From the NCBI GenBank assembly GCA_944472135.2, contig OX235270.1, forward strand, positions 119,427,842 to 119,491,841: 64,000 bases of DNA, in the 5' to 3' direction. The notes beneath the pieces were generated by a model. That model worked only from the letters and a program-made list of their open reading frames with translations. It was not told the origin of the DNA and did no database searches. This stretch comes from Trichobilharzia regenti (taxonomy: Eukaryota > Platyhelminthes > Trematoda > Strigeidida > Schistosomatidae). Position numbers and translations under genes: made by a program. This document shows, piece by piece, positions 1-10,083 of the stretch (its first letter is position 1; the number at the start of each line of letters is the position of its first letter).

Positions 1-1922
1 AGAAATTACTAACGGTAAGCGATGTATTTCTGTTCCATCTCTTAATGTTGACACTCTTAATAAATCTTTCATACGCTCTTCTGTTGATACCCTTCCAAAT
101 GATACAAATCATATTGACAATAACTTTAGTGGTTTTAATACCCTTGATGTGCTTAAATGTCTCCGGTCTCTTAAGCCTTCTCAAAGCCTTGGTCCTGACG
201 GCATACCTGCCATTGTCCTCAGGAATTGTGCTGATATTTTGTGTTATCCTCTTACTAACATTTTTAATGCCTCTTTTTCCGGTAACGTTCTACCTTTTGC
301 ATGGAAAAACATTAAAATTATCCCTATACCAAAACCATCTTCTGGTTCTGATATTAAATTTCGGCCTATTGCAATTACTTCCCCCTTTTTAAAATTGATG
401 GAAAAATTACTTTTACTTCGTCTTGAACCCGCTTTGAAACCTTTTAATGATCCTAAACAATTTGCATACAAACATGGTAGAAGTACCTTGGATGCTGCGG
501 TTGTCTTATATCACAATGTTGTCTCTTGTTTAGACAAAGGTGCTAAATATGTTCGTAGTGCTTTCTTAGACTACACATCTGCTTTTGACTCTGTACCTAG
601 GGGCCTTTTATTAAATAAGCTATCATTGACACAAACAGGATCCTGGGCTAAGAGTTGGTTGCATTCCTATTTTTCTGATAGAATGCAGTACACTGTATAT
701 AATGGCAAATCTTCTTCTACCTCGCTTACAAAATCCGGTGTTCCACAAGGTTCTGTCCTCTCTCCTTTTCTTTTTTCTTTCTTCCTACGTGGCCTGCCCC
801 ATTCAAACGAAACTAACTTTGTTAAATATGCAGATGATCTGACTGTATCACTGCCTATCACTTCCGAGTCTGACAGCTCCAAACTTAATAGCTTTCTGTT
901 GGACATCAACAACTGGTCCAAGTCAAATGGTCTTATATTAAATCCTTCCAAATGTCAGGTGCTTGACTTTACTTTCAAGCATCGACGTGACTTACTTGAA
1001 CTAGTTAACTTGCATGATCCCTGTAGCATAGATGGCACGGAAATTGAAACCAAATCAAGTATTAAATACCTTGGACTAGTTTTTTCCTCTGGCCTTTCAT
1101 GGTCATCCCATATCTTATCTATCTCTAAGAAAATGTTTCGTCTTACCTTCTACATTAAAAAGTTAAGACAATCAGGTATCAACCAACCTTTAGTTTTGCA
1201 ATTTTTAAACTCCTGTATTTTACCTATTGTACTCTACTGCTCTCCATTAATCTTTCCTGGGCTGCTCAAAAAAGATTATATCATATTACGAAGAGTATTA
1301 AATGCTGTGAGTAGAGCTTGTGGTCTGCCACTGCATGAGCTCGCAAATACTATAGTCGAGAGGCATATAAATTCCTGTACGAAATGGGCAAAGGCTATAA
1401 TGTCAGACCCTTTGCACCCCCTTTATTCACACCTGTCCCCTTGTATCTCATCAGGTAGGACGAGAAGTCAATATAAAAAGATATATGCTCGTACTACTAA
1501 GTATAGAAATTCTACAATACCCTATTTAGCCCGTACTTTATGTGACGAAGACTCTGCTAGACGTGAAACTTACAAGTTACTATGTAATTAGCACAGTGAA
1601 TCGACCCTTTTATCGTTCATCTTTCTGTATTTTATGGTGTTACACTTTCTATCGTTTAAATCGTTACTCTGCTATTATATATTAGTTGGTATTACTATTA
1701 TTACTACAATTTTGTACTTTATACATATTTTTCTCCGTATGGCACACAGTATTTTGCTACGCAGCTGCTACAACAATCGTTTTATTACTATTATGTATTG
1801 TGTATTTTTAATTTTTTTTGTCGTTTTTGGGTAAATTAGATGCAATATTGTACTGAATCCTGAAAATTCCTTGCTGTATCATGAGTACTGTTTTTGGAAT
1901 AAAGCAATTATTATTATTATTA
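1..1922 (+). mobile_element. LINE-A copy 1, CR1-like non-LTR retrotransposon, 3' part
   Basis: This is the 3' part of a non-LTR retrotransposon cut by the left edge of the window. It holds the reverse transcriptase end of ORF2, a 330-bp AT-rich 3' UTR and a simple-repeat tail of ATT units (about 1903-1921) just after an AATAAAG signal. The 3' UTR end matches, in inverse orientation, the end of the neighbouring copy at 1945-6560 and the copy at 41672-43350, which fixes the 3' boundary. The CR1/Jockey-group assignment comes from the RT type and the absence of a poly(A) tail; the exact schistosome family name is not claimed. Confidence 0.85.
2..1591 (+). CDS. ORF2 reverse transcriptase, C-terminal part (LINE-A copy 1)
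   Basis: This is the RT part of a LINE ORF2, which makes cDNA at the insertion site by target-primed reverse transcription. The frame is already open at base 2, so the protein is cut by the window edge; the first ATG in frame is at 149. Visible RT blocks include SLGPDG, the conserved IPIPKPSS...FRPIAITSP region, AFLDYTSAFDSVP (motif A), GVPQGSVLSPFLFSF (motif B) and KYADDLTV (motif C, Y at 827-829). The frame runs without a stop to 1591. About 75 percent of residues look shared with the copy at 2426-5230 by eye. The endonuclease lies outside the window. All catalytic RT motifs are intact, so the loss here is only from truncation of the view. Confidence 0.88.
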   Translation, partial: EITNGKRCISVPSLNVDTLNKSFIRSSVDTLPNDTNHIDNNFSGFNTLDVLKCLRSLKPSQSLGPDGIPAIVLRNCADILCYPLTNIFNASFSGNVLPFAWKNIKIIPIPKPSSGSDIKFRPIAITSPFLKLMEKLLLLRLEPALKPFNDPKQFAYKHGRSTLDAAVVLYHNVVSCLDKGAKYVRSAFLDYTSAFDSVPRGLLLNKLSLTQTGSWAKSWLHSYFSDRMQYTVYNGKSSSTSLTKSGVPQGSVLSPFLFSFFLRGLPHSNETNFVKYADDLTVSLPITSESDSSKLNSFLLDINNWSKSNGLILNPSKCQVLDFTFKHRRDLLELVNLHDPCSIDGTEIETKSSIKYLGLVFSSGLSWSSHILSISKKMFRLTFYIKKLRQSGINQPLVLQFLNSCILPIVLYCSPLIFPGLLKKDYIILRRVLNAVSRACGLPLHELANTIVERHINSCTKWAKAIMSDPLHPLYSHLSPCISSGRTRSQYKKIYARTTKYRNSTIPYLARTLCDEDSARRETYKLLCN

Positions 1923-2425
1923 AAAGGCTGCGGGCGTTTAATAAAATAATATAATAATTTACTTTATTCCAAAAACAGTACTTGTGATACAGAATGGAAT
2001 TTTCAGCATTAATCACAATATTGCATCTAATTTCCTCAAATTATAAATAAAATTAATCACACAGAAAATTTTCCACATTTACAATAGAGGTAGTGTCAAA
2101 AACATGCAGCATATAAAATGGAAATAGCAATAATAATGATAACAGCTAGGGTAATAATAATAAGAATACAAGTGAAAATTGCCGTTGGCTTGTGCCACAC
2201 AGTATTGGCAATGTGGTATAGAAATCCTAACATGTTTAAAAATATTGAATATAATGTTCTCTTTACATGATATGGTGAGGGGAAAAACAAAGATTACAGC
2301 CGTCATGGAGATAAGTTGGTGTTTGCAATTATGAGAGTAAAACAGAGAAGTAACAGGACCATAAATATAATAGAAGTAATAAAAGTAAAACTTGAAGGTA
2401 TATAAGGATGGATGGAGGAAATTGT

Positions 2426-5230
2426 TTATTTACTAGATGAAAAAAGGTTAGTTAATTCTTGCCTGACACTATTTTCATCACATAAAATACGTGCCAAGTA
2501 TGGTATCATAGAATTCTTATACTTAGACGTGCGAGCATACAGTTTTCTGAAGTTACTCCTTGTTCTACCTGAGGAGATGCAAGGTGAAAGCTGAGGGTAA
2601 AGCGGATGCTCCAAGTCAGACAAAATCCCTTTAGCAAATTTATTGCACGAAGTCAAGTGCCTATCGACAACGACGTTAACTATGTGGTCCACTGGGACAC
2701 CACTCCCCCTACTGACAGTCTTCAGTATTCTACGAATTGTGACATAGTCCTTTTTAAGCAAACCAGGAAAGAATAAGGGTGAGCAATAAAGAAGAATAGG
2801 TAGGATGCAAGAGTTTATGAACTGTAAGAGGAGGGGTTGAGTTATACCCGAGTGTCTTAACTTCTTAATGTAAAATGTCAGGCGGAATATTTTACTGGAG
2901 ATTGCTAAGACATGGGAAGACCAGGAGAGATCAGAAGAGAGAATGAGTCCAAGATACTTAATTTCTGATTTGATTCCTATATCATTGTCGTCAATTTTAC
3001 AACTGTCATGAGAATCGATGACTTCTTTTAACTGTCGTTTACATCTTAAGCTGAAATCAACAGTTTGACACTTAGAAGGATTCAGTTTAAGACCGTTAGA
3101 CTCAGACCATTTGCTGACTTCCGATAGAAAGCTATTTATTTTAGTACAATCTAGCTGGGAGTTAACAGCCATTGAAACCGTTAAATCATCAGCGTACTTC
3201 ACAAAGTTTATTTCATCAGAGTGAGGCAAGTCATGCAAGAAGAAAGAAAAAAGAAAAGGAGAAAGAACAGCGCCTTGAGGGACACCAGCTTCAGTAGGCA
3301 ATGAAGTGGAAGACTTCCCTTTATATACGGTGTACTGCTTTCTATCTGAGAAATAGGAATGTAACCAGTTAACAGCCCAACATTCTGTTTGACTAGCAGC
3401 AAGTTTATTTAATAAGATGTCCCTAGGGACCGAGTCGAAAGCAGATGTATAGTCTAGGAAGGCACAACGAACAAATTTAGCCCCCTTGTCTAGACTGGAA
3501 GCAATGTTATGATATAAGACGGCAGCTGCATCTAAAGTGCTTCTACTGTGCTTATAGGCAAATTGTTTAGGGTCATTAAAGGATTTAAGCGAAGGTACAA
3601 GACTAAGTAAAAGTAATTTCTCCATAGTTTTCAAAAAAGGAGAGGTAATAGCAATGGGTCTAAATTTGACACATGCTCCAGTGGATGATTTAGGTATGGG
3701 TACAACTTTAATGTCCTTCCAAACGGCAGGCACAATATTATCGGAAAAAGATTTGTTAAATAGATCAGTAAGAGGGTGACACAGAATATCAGAACATTTT
3801 TTAAAAATAATACTAGGTACATAATCGGGACCTAAGCTCTGGGAAGGGTTTAGAGACTTGAGGCACTTTTGAACATCATTTGTGTTAAAACCTGGAAAGG
3901 GGCTATTATTAACACAAGTGATGCTGGGAAGCATGGCATTTGAGGGAGAGTAAATAAAAGATTTGTTAAGAGTACATACATCAAAAGAATATGGAATATT
4001 GTTTATCTGCTTACCACCAGTGATTTCCTTAAATAGTTTCCACATATTAGAAGGATTTTTGCAGGATATGAATTTCTGGTTATATATTACATTCAACCTC
4101 TGCATTTCAGACTTAATTAAGAAGTTAGTTCTTTTTACACCACTTTTATCTTTCACCTTATACAGTTTTTCCTTCTCTCTACGAAGCTTTTTAAGTTGAG
4201 GCGAGGAGAAACGGTCAAATTTGACGAATAGTGTTTCTTTTGGACAACAGATTTCAAAACAGAATTTCAGATAGGATGTAATATTAGAGATATTGTCATC
4301 AAGTGAATCGTCATTAAACAAATCCCATCTTGTGTCACTGAGCATGTTTCTAAGATGATGTACGTTCTCATTTGAGTAGCATCTGTGAACAACTTTCTTA
4401 GACAAGTTTGAGAAGGCTTTACTGTGTAACTTTCCGTAAATTTTGGGTAAGACTCGTACAATACAATGATCAGAATTGAAGAGCGGGGCTCTTTTACGAG
4501 CTTCGTATATTCCAGAATCATTTACAAATACTAAATCAAGTGAAGTATTTTGTCGAGTTGGGAAATTAACAACATTTGCATGGCCCAGCAATGTAATAAA
4601 ACTGCAGTCGCTGGAGTTGAAGTCGCCGGTCACTATAGATAAGGAGTTACCAAACGAAGCAGCAGCAAAAATAGTGAATTCATCAGCGAAGATAGATAGT
4701 TCTGAGGGACTGCAACAAGGTGTGATATAGATATTTGTGACAAAAATGGAGCTATACTTAGGTAAGTGTTTAGGTCGACATTTTACAGTTATACAGTCAA
4801 TATTGTCATTTGAGAATTTGAAGCAGACGTTGTTGGCAGTAGACCACTGAGAATTAATAAAAGTGGCAACACCACCACCTCTCTTCTTCTTTGAGCTGCA
4901 TCGGTCTTGTCTGTAGATTGTGAACCCACTTAAGGAGACTAAATTATCGTCATATGAATCATGGAGCCAAGTCTCTTGAAGAGTGATTACACCAGTATTA
5001 CAATATACATTTGAGTATAATAGAGAATGCAAGTAGTTAATCTTGTTCGATAATGACCTGCAATTTGTGCTCATAATCACAGGAACAGTCATCTGATGCA
5101 TTGGAGTACACTTTAATGATCTCTGCCAACCTCCATGATGCTTTTTCTTAACGTTATTATATACTCGTAAATCAACAGGTTGAAAACATTTTAAATAATC
5201 GCGAGAGTAAGTAATGCGACTTGGATACAT
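2426..5230 (-). CDS. ORF2 endonuclease/reverse transcriptase, 934 aa (LINE-A copy 2)
   Basis: A complete, uninterrupted LINE ORF2. The N-terminal apurinic-type endonuclease shows STNCRSL (catalytic Asn region), LQETWL with Glu86, TGDFNSSD and NSDHCIV near residues 200-255. The RT follows with SLGPDYVPS, FLDYTSAFDSVP, GVPQGAVLSPFLFSF and KYADDLTVS (Tyr679, Asp681, Asp682). A C-terminal thumb and Cys-rich tail end at residue 934, the usual length for CR1-type ORF2. The protein nicks chromosomal DNA and primes cDNA synthesis from its own RNA. The start is the first ATG after the ORF1 spacer; the true start could be slightly downstream, because endonuclease homology only begins near residue 52. 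No stop or frameshift was found, so this copy may still make active enzyme. Confidence 0.9.
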   Translation of the reverse strand: MYPSRITYSRDYLKCFQPVDLRVYNNVKKKHHGGWQRSLKCTPMHQMTVPVIMSTNCRSLSNKINYLHSLLYSNVYCNTGVITLQETWLHDSYDDNLVSLSGFTIYRQDRCSSKKKRGGGVATFINSQWSTANNVCFKFSNDNIDCITVKCRPKHLPKYSSIFVTNIYITPCCSPSELSIFADEFTIFAAASFGNSLSIVTGDFNSSDCSFITLLGHANVVNFPTRQNTSLDLVFVNDSGIYEARKRAPLFNSDHCIVRVLPKIYGKLHSKAFSNLSKKVVHRCYSNENVHHLRNMLSDTRWDLFNDDSLDDNISNITSYLKFCFEICCPKETLFVKFDRFSSPQLKKLRREKEKLYKVKDKSGVKRTNFLIKSEMQRLNVIYNQKFISCKNPSNMWKLFKEITGGKQINNIPYSFDVCTLNKSFIYSPSNAMLPSITCVNNSPFPGFNTNDVQKCLKSLNPSQSLGPDYVPSIIFKKCSDILCHPLTDLFNKSFSDNIVPAVWKDIKVVPIPKSSTGACVKFRPIAITSPFLKTMEKLLLLSLVPSLKSFNDPKQFAYKHSRSTLDAAAVLYHNIASSLDKGAKFVRCAFLDYTSAFDSVPRDILLNKLAASQTECWAVNWLHSYFSDRKQYTVYKGKSSTSLPTEAGVPQGAVLSPFLFSFFLHDLPHSDEINFVKYADDLTVSMAVNSQLDCTKINSFLSEVSKWSESNGLKLNPSKCQTVDFSLRCKRQLKEVIDSHDSCKIDDNDIGIKSEIKYLGLILSSDLSWSSHVLAISSKIFRLTFYIKKLRHSGITQPLLLQFINSCILPILLYCSPLFFPGLLKKDYVTIRRILKTVSRGSGVPVDHIVNVVVDRHLTSCNKFAKGILSDLEHPLYPQLSPCISSGRTRSNFRKLYARTSKYKNSMIPYLARILCDENSVRQELTNLFSSSK

Positions 5231-5333
5231 AATTGAATAATTAAAACAAAATAAATCCGAGGAAATAGATGCAATATGTAGGATGGAAATTTTGGTAGCC
5301 CAAGATTTAAGCAGGCCGCTGGACTGCAGACTG

Positions 5334-6507
5334 TTAATTCATATTGGTGTTTCCCTGGCCCACCCACAAATGTTTCGGGATCATTAAACTGCGAACTCGG
5401 ACAACCGCAAAACCCTTAATCTTAAGGTTCTGCTCACCGTTCCGGCGTCGCTCACTTAATTCTAGTGCCACAGCCTGTCTTTTGACACGGTGTGCTAGGC
5501 TTATGTCAGCGTGGACATATATCCCTGATCCTTTGAGAATATGAGAGTTGCTTAGAATAGCATCCCTCTCTTCTTTCGAGTTTAGTACGACTTTGAGGAG
5601 ACGTACAGGCTGACCTACTGTAGGGTCAGGCCTTTGGCCTATTCTGTATACGCTGTGTATAGTAATGCCTGATACTGTTTGTGGCAGTAGCTTGTCTAAA
5701 AGGGGCCTGACCAAGTTAAGGTCATGCCCGATTCTGGCCTTAGGATGGAGGGCCAGTGACTCTTCCACTTTGTGGAGAATGAGAGACCTGTCATAGAGAC
5801 CAGGTTTGCTTGACCTGACATAGTTGCTCTGCGGCGTAAGTGTGTTTCTATCCTTCTTGGGCGGTGTAGCCAATGTGTTATCCTTATCTCGCTTTTTGTG
5901 AGAGACTACATTACGCCATTCATTGGCGTCCTCCTCGCTAATCTTAGTGTGATTTGTTTGTCTGCTGCTCACCGGTGTGGATGAGGCTTGCTCCACCAGT
6001 CCTTGGGCGACTGGAGCTGCAGGTTTTCGACCCCTAGTACGCCTCTTCTTCGCGGCAATCTTTCCATTACTGTCACTGGAGGGCTTGCCCAGTATCGTGG
6101 GGGCAGCCTGGGTGTCTGGAATGTGGTGGGTGTTCTTCTGTGCTGTAGGGTACTCACTTATTGGCAAGGACGCATCGGGGACATGTGCTGTTTTGTCGGT
6201 GACGCTAGTCACGTCATCGTTATTTGAGCAATAGCCGGTATTCTCCTGTGGTGGAGGACGCTTGCAGTCCATGAGCTTTAAAGCCGCACTGAGGGTAGCA
6301 ATGGCTTCTGTAATACGGAGTGTATTTGTACTACAGCAGTCGTTGCACAACCAGTTTGCTAGAGGTTTACAGCAGTGTTTGTATGCTGCAGGAGTAAGGT
6401 TCGTGCACATACTGTGAAAACCATCTTTTGCAGTTATCACACTGCATTCCCTCATCCACTGGAAACTGGCATATAGCCCTTCCGCAGCGGTTTCTTTTGA
6501 TAGGCAT
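5334..6507 (-). pseudogene. ORF1 with zinc-finger (PHD-like) N-terminus, one frameshift
   Basis: ORF1 of LINE-A copy 2, predicted to bind the element's RNA. The natural start appears to be the ATG at 6507-6505 (MPIKRNRCGRAICQF), followed by a cysteine-rich segment with CDNCKRWF. The downstream frame, open from 6455 to 5334 (373 codons), carries FHSMC and NWLCNDC, which would complete a C4HC3/PHD-like finger. The two frames meet near 6420 in a run of four T's (on the coding strand), so a one-base insertion is the simplest break. The rest is basic and Lys/Arg/Ser-rich (KKRRTRGRKP), then a folded region with IHSVYRIGQRPD and ERDAILSNS. PHD-like fingers in ORF1 are known for CR1-type LINEs. The break may be a real mutation or a sequencing error. 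Confidence 0.7.
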
Positions 6508-6560
6508 TTTATTTAAAACGAACCAGGAAAAAACTAAATACGACTTCAAATATATATAAC

Positions 6561-6913
6561 CTTTATAAATCAGTGATAAAAGCTAATGAGTTCACAAAGA
6601 TAGATATATATAGCTATTAAGTTATATGAACACAACTTCCTATAATTTAATAGACTGAAATCTGAAACGTAAACTAACTTCGATCAGAACAGACTGATTA
6701 AAAGTTAATCTGTAGACTTTGGAGCGTATAACACAACAAAACCAATAATAAACAATAGCGTGCAAAATTAACTCCCTATTCAAAGTTCGCCCAAGGCAGT
6801 AGCGACAAGCGTCATTGAGGGGATATGCAATAAAGTCGCCCGAAAAGCAGACAAAGAAACACAATACGAAGGACAGAAGTGACACAATACGGAAGATATG
6901 TGCAAAAGACGAC
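6561..6913. other. Left flank of LTR element, possible LINE-A 5' UTR
   Basis: No supported gene. It may hold the 5' UTR of LINE-A copy 2, whose promoter would be internal, but no second copy of this region is present in the window for comparison. The last five bases (ACGAC, 6909-6913) may be the target duplication of the LTR element that follows. Confidence 0.4.
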
Positions 6914-7272
6914 TGTCAATCACGTCTCATAAACCGTTAATGCCCAGCTCTCGCTACGCTCGGGCCAACGCTGTTCCTTGAAGTTTTCAGAAACGCTTAG
7001 TTATAACGGAGGAAAAAGCCAAAACACCGATCTGCCGCTTGAGATTTCTTTATTGTTACACCAACATATAAAAAGAATGACTGAACTAAGGTCTGTGAAC
7101 AAATATTACAATAATAAATCATAGTATTACTTCTGACGGTTTTCTTACTCTTCTTTCTGAACAGCGACCGATGAGACGATGACTGTCGTATTGATGCTTC
7201 CGCGAAAATTGGGAAAGTTGATTTTAAGCAAACAACCGTGAATTGATCGTTCAATCTTCAACTCCATTGACA
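6914..7272 (-). repeat. LTR (3' side when read on the - strand)
   Basis: A 359-bp terminal repeat, TGTCAAT...ATTGACA, about 96 percent identical by eye to 9404-9762. It contains AATAAAG on the - strand at about 7047. Confidence 0.75.
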
Positions 7273-8562
7273 CTCCCCGGCAAAATACGGATCCAACCCT
7301 TTTTTCCTTCACGACCAATGCACGTTGACTTGGATGCCATTGCGAGAACCTGGGTCACACGGACAGAGCTGAAATGGAAAACAAACAGAAAAGCCAACAC
7401 ACCACAAGCATACCCACAGCACAATCTCACACATCAATGACGACCTGCGCCTCCAGACAGAGACCTCCTCTTGACATCTTGCAACACAATCGCCACTTGC
7501 TAGAATGACTCTTGCAGAATGCAACGTGACCATAGCAGCACCTTACGATACTCTACGCACATCCTCTTACCTACTGACTACCAATTACCACTGCAATCGC
7601 TTGTCACTCATTCTACCTCAGTTCTAGTAGCGGTGACGCATGCGAGCCTCAGTCGTTTACACTCTTTCTCCCCGGCGTGTCGAACCGCAGCTAACAATTG
7701 TCTCCGTGTGCATTTCATTCTCAGCAATAGCCTAGCCTCCCCGGCGTATACGCCCCATCTGCTGTCCTCAACATCAGTCAATTCATTCATGGATGTAGAA
7801 GAGTGGACACAACTTCAGAAGTAATCACGACGAAAATTTTAACAAAATTATGCAATAAAAACAAGGTACGAAAACAACAAGTAAACATAATGAATCCAAA
7901 AAACACCAATTGATATGACACACCACACATATTTACAAACAGTACAAACAAAATCGCGGATCATGTCTTGATGGAATTCCTTTGAAGGATTGCAGGACTT
8001 ACACCAGTACGCCTGCAACTCTTCTCAGGTTGACGATTGTAAGTTGTGGAATGTCCGGACACAAACAAGATTAACCAACAATTACATCAATTGGAACTCA
8101 CACAACAATTTAACACAATCATATGTACAATCACTACATCAAATGTTGTGGATTCTGACACGACAAACTACCCTTGAAGAACTGTAGGACTTACAGCAGT
8201 ACGCCTACATTCCTTCTCAGCTGGATGATACAAGTGGAAGTCGTCCGGACACAAACACAATTACCAACAGCTAGATGACAGATGATATCAATTCAGTATA
8301 TACAACATGAACATATGTACAAAATCACACACCAAGCACATTGGACTGCTCACTGATGCGCTACCCTTTGAAGAATTGTAGGACTTACAGCAGTACGCCT
8401 ACAACCCTTCTCAGGTTGACGCTCCAGGTTGGAAAATCGTTGCAGAGTTCATTTGCTGACATCGTTCTATCAGCTATATCCTCAAGTCTGAACGGAAACA
8501 CGCCCATGTCATTGTATCGTAGAATATAGATGACCAACAAACACACGACATATCTCATCAAC
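7273..8562. other. Interior of the LTR element, non-coding
   Basis: A 1.3-kb interior with no recognisable protein domain on either strand. Short open frames here have no motif support. Its one clear structure is the threefold repeat at 7981-8421. Confidence 0.6.
7981..8421. repeat. Three tandem subrepeats, period about 191 bp
   Basis: A 55-bp core containing GGACTTACA(C/G)CAGTACGCCT and CTTCTCAG(G/C)T recurs at 7981, 8172 and 8365, spaced 191-193 bp. The spacers also share GTCCGGACACAAACA after units 1 and 2. This is a tandem array inside the non-autonomous LTR element, and it may be a structural or packaging region. No coding frame is conserved across the units. Confidence 0.75.
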
Positions 8563-8931
8563 TGTCAATGGAGTTGAAGATTGAACCATCAATTCACGGT
8601 TGTTTGCTTAAAATCAACTTCCCCAATTTTCGCGGAAGCATCAATACGACAGTCATCGTCTCATTGGTCGCTGTTCAGAAAGAAGATTGAAACATCTTCA
8701 GAAGTAATACAGAGATTTATTATTGTAATATTTGTTTTCAGACCTTAGTTTGCTTAGTTAGCTTATTCCTTTTATATGTTGGTGTAACAATACACAAATA
8801 TCAAACGGCAGATCGGTGTTTTGGTTTTTGCGTCCGTTATAACCAAGCGTTTCTGAGAAATCTTCTAAGAACAGCGTGGGCCCGAGCGTAGCGAGAGCTG
8901 GGCATTAACGGTTTATGAGACGTAGCTGACA
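8563..8931 (+). mobile_element. Solo LTR, inverted, with perfect 5-bp target duplication
   Basis: A 369-bp copy of the same LTR in the opposite orientation to the outer pair (TGTCAATGG...GCTGACA). It is flanked on both sides by TCAAC (8558-8562 and 8932-8936), a perfect 5-bp target-site duplication. This shows a complete insertion followed by LTR-LTR recombination. It interrupts the coding-like frame of the host element. Confidence 0.8.
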
Positions 8932-9259
8932 TCAACCAAGTGTAGAAACAGAGTAATTTACACCAAAGATAATAGCATTCATATAGTAACTTGAAACTAG
9001 AAATGCCTTTATTCGTGCAAGTCAATTTAACAATTACTCTCTCGTTTACACTTGGCTTATCCTCACTAAACTGACCATTGATATTCGTCCTTTCAAACGA
9101 AGGGAGTTTGATGTTCCTATTATCCCTGAACGGCGAAACAATAACATCAATCATGTCATGCTTAACATCAGACACATCGTTACAACTAACAGACAAGTCA
9201 CCATGACTTACTTTCCTGTTTGAATCCAAGACACTCTGTCCCTTCTTTGACCCAGGCAT
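8932..9259 (-). CDS. Gag-like N-terminal fragment in the non-autonomous LTR element
   Basis: An open frame of about 109 codons starting at an ATG 145 bp inside the 5' LTR (MPGSKKGQSVLD). The position is that of a gag start. No zinc knuckle or other named motif is visible, so the gag call is from position only. The frame stays open up to the solo LTR at 8931, and beyond the insertion (from 8562 leftwards) the same frame continues open for about 50 more codons before a stop inside the 191-bp repeats. That suggests the frame was longer before the solo LTR arrived. It is also possible that the frame is chance. Confidence 0.4.
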
Positions 9260-9403
9260 TGTTGAACTTGACCCAATTCCAAAAAAGTTCCAGATATTGC
9301 TTGTTCAAAGAGGACTTGACCGGCACCAGGAAAGATGAACGGCGACTATCCAAACTTTCACCAACTGTTTGAATCCGCCAGATCTGTTTCCATCGTCAGA
9401 AAC

Positions 9404-9762
9404 TGTCAATCACGTCTCATAAACCGTTAATGCTCAGCTCTCGTTACGCTGGGACTCACGCTGTTCCTTGAAGTTTTCAGAAACGCTTGGTTATAACGGA
9501 CGCAAAAACCAAAACACCGATCTGCCCCTTGAGATTTCTTTATTGTTACACCAACATATAAAAAGAATAACTGAACTAAGGTCTGTGAACAAATATTACA
9601 ATAATAAATCATAGTATTACTTCTGACGGTTTTCTTACTCTTCTTTCTGAACAGCGACCGATGAGACGATGACTGTCGTATTGATGCTTCCGCGAAAATT
9701 GGAGAAGTTGATTTTAAGCAAACAACCGTGAATTGATCGTTCAATCTTCAACTCCATTGATA
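9404..9762 (-). repeat. LTR (5' side when read on the - strand)
   Basis: Direct partner of 6914-7272. Its outer end is ATTGATA instead of ATTGACA, one base off the canonical end. Confidence 0.75.
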
Positions 9763-9786
9763 ACCACTTTCATATAAGGTGTACAT

Positions 9787-10083
9787 TTTAGAGGTTGACG
9801 GAATCTCTTATACAGCAACTTCTAACTTATTAATTCTCGCTTACCAAAAGCAAGGCAAAAGACAATATTTGATCGTCCAAACCAAGCGATATATTTAGAA
9901 GCCAAAACAAGCCGTTAGACGAACGCTTAGCTGGCTAGTGATCGTGCCGCACCTGACACCACGGGGTACCCAATTGCGGGGATGCTTAACCGGAAGCCTT
10001 CAGCTAAACAAGTCGACTTAAACAGTGGTGGTCAGCATCCAATGATGAGTGATTCCTGGGGTCAATAATTTTGGGGAATTATA
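9787..10083 (-). repeat. Old solo LTR of the Gypsy element family
   Basis: About 300 bp clearly related to the LTRs at 11213-11512 and 16082-16383, with scattered substitutions and small indels (roughly 90 percent identity by eye). The U3 terminal bases (CCGCTACA on the + strand) are lost. No interior sequence of the element adjoins it, so it is a solo or truncated LTR. Confidence 0.8.

Larger units (their letters stand above)
1945..6560 (-). mobile_element. LINE-A copy 2, near full-length CR1-like retrotransposon
   Basis: A near full-length member of the LINE-A family reading leftwards: ORF1 (6507 to 5334), a 103-bp spacer, ORF2 (5230 to 2426) and a 3' UTR that ends in AT-rich repeats at about 1945. 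Its 3' end faces that of copy 1, about 25 bp away. The 5' end was not located precisely; it lies somewhere between 6510 and the LTR element that begins at 6914. ORF2 is intact, ORF1 has one frame break. Confidence 0.85.
6914..9762 (-). mobile_element. Non-autonomous LTR retrotransposon with direct LTRs
   Basis: Two direct 359-bp repeats (6914-7272 and 9404-9762) bound a 2.1-kb interior. The repeats start TGTCAAT and the left one ends ATTGACA, a TG...CA inverted terminus typical of LTRs. I count about 15 differences between the two LTRs. Flanking bases are ACGAC and ACCAC, a possible 5-bp target duplication with one change. On the - strand the LTR carries a TATA-like stretch and AATAAAG, in the order expected for U3-R-U5, and the only coding-like frame is also -. 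The interior has no RT, RNase H or integrase, so the element must depend on enzymes from elsewhere. A solo LTR of the same family has jumped into it. Confidence 0.7.

Noticed and set aside
7981..8421. CRISPR-like array because of regularly spaced repeats.
   Set aside because: Only three diverged units with 191-bp period in a eukaryotic LTR element; repeat and spacer sizes do not fit CRISPR.
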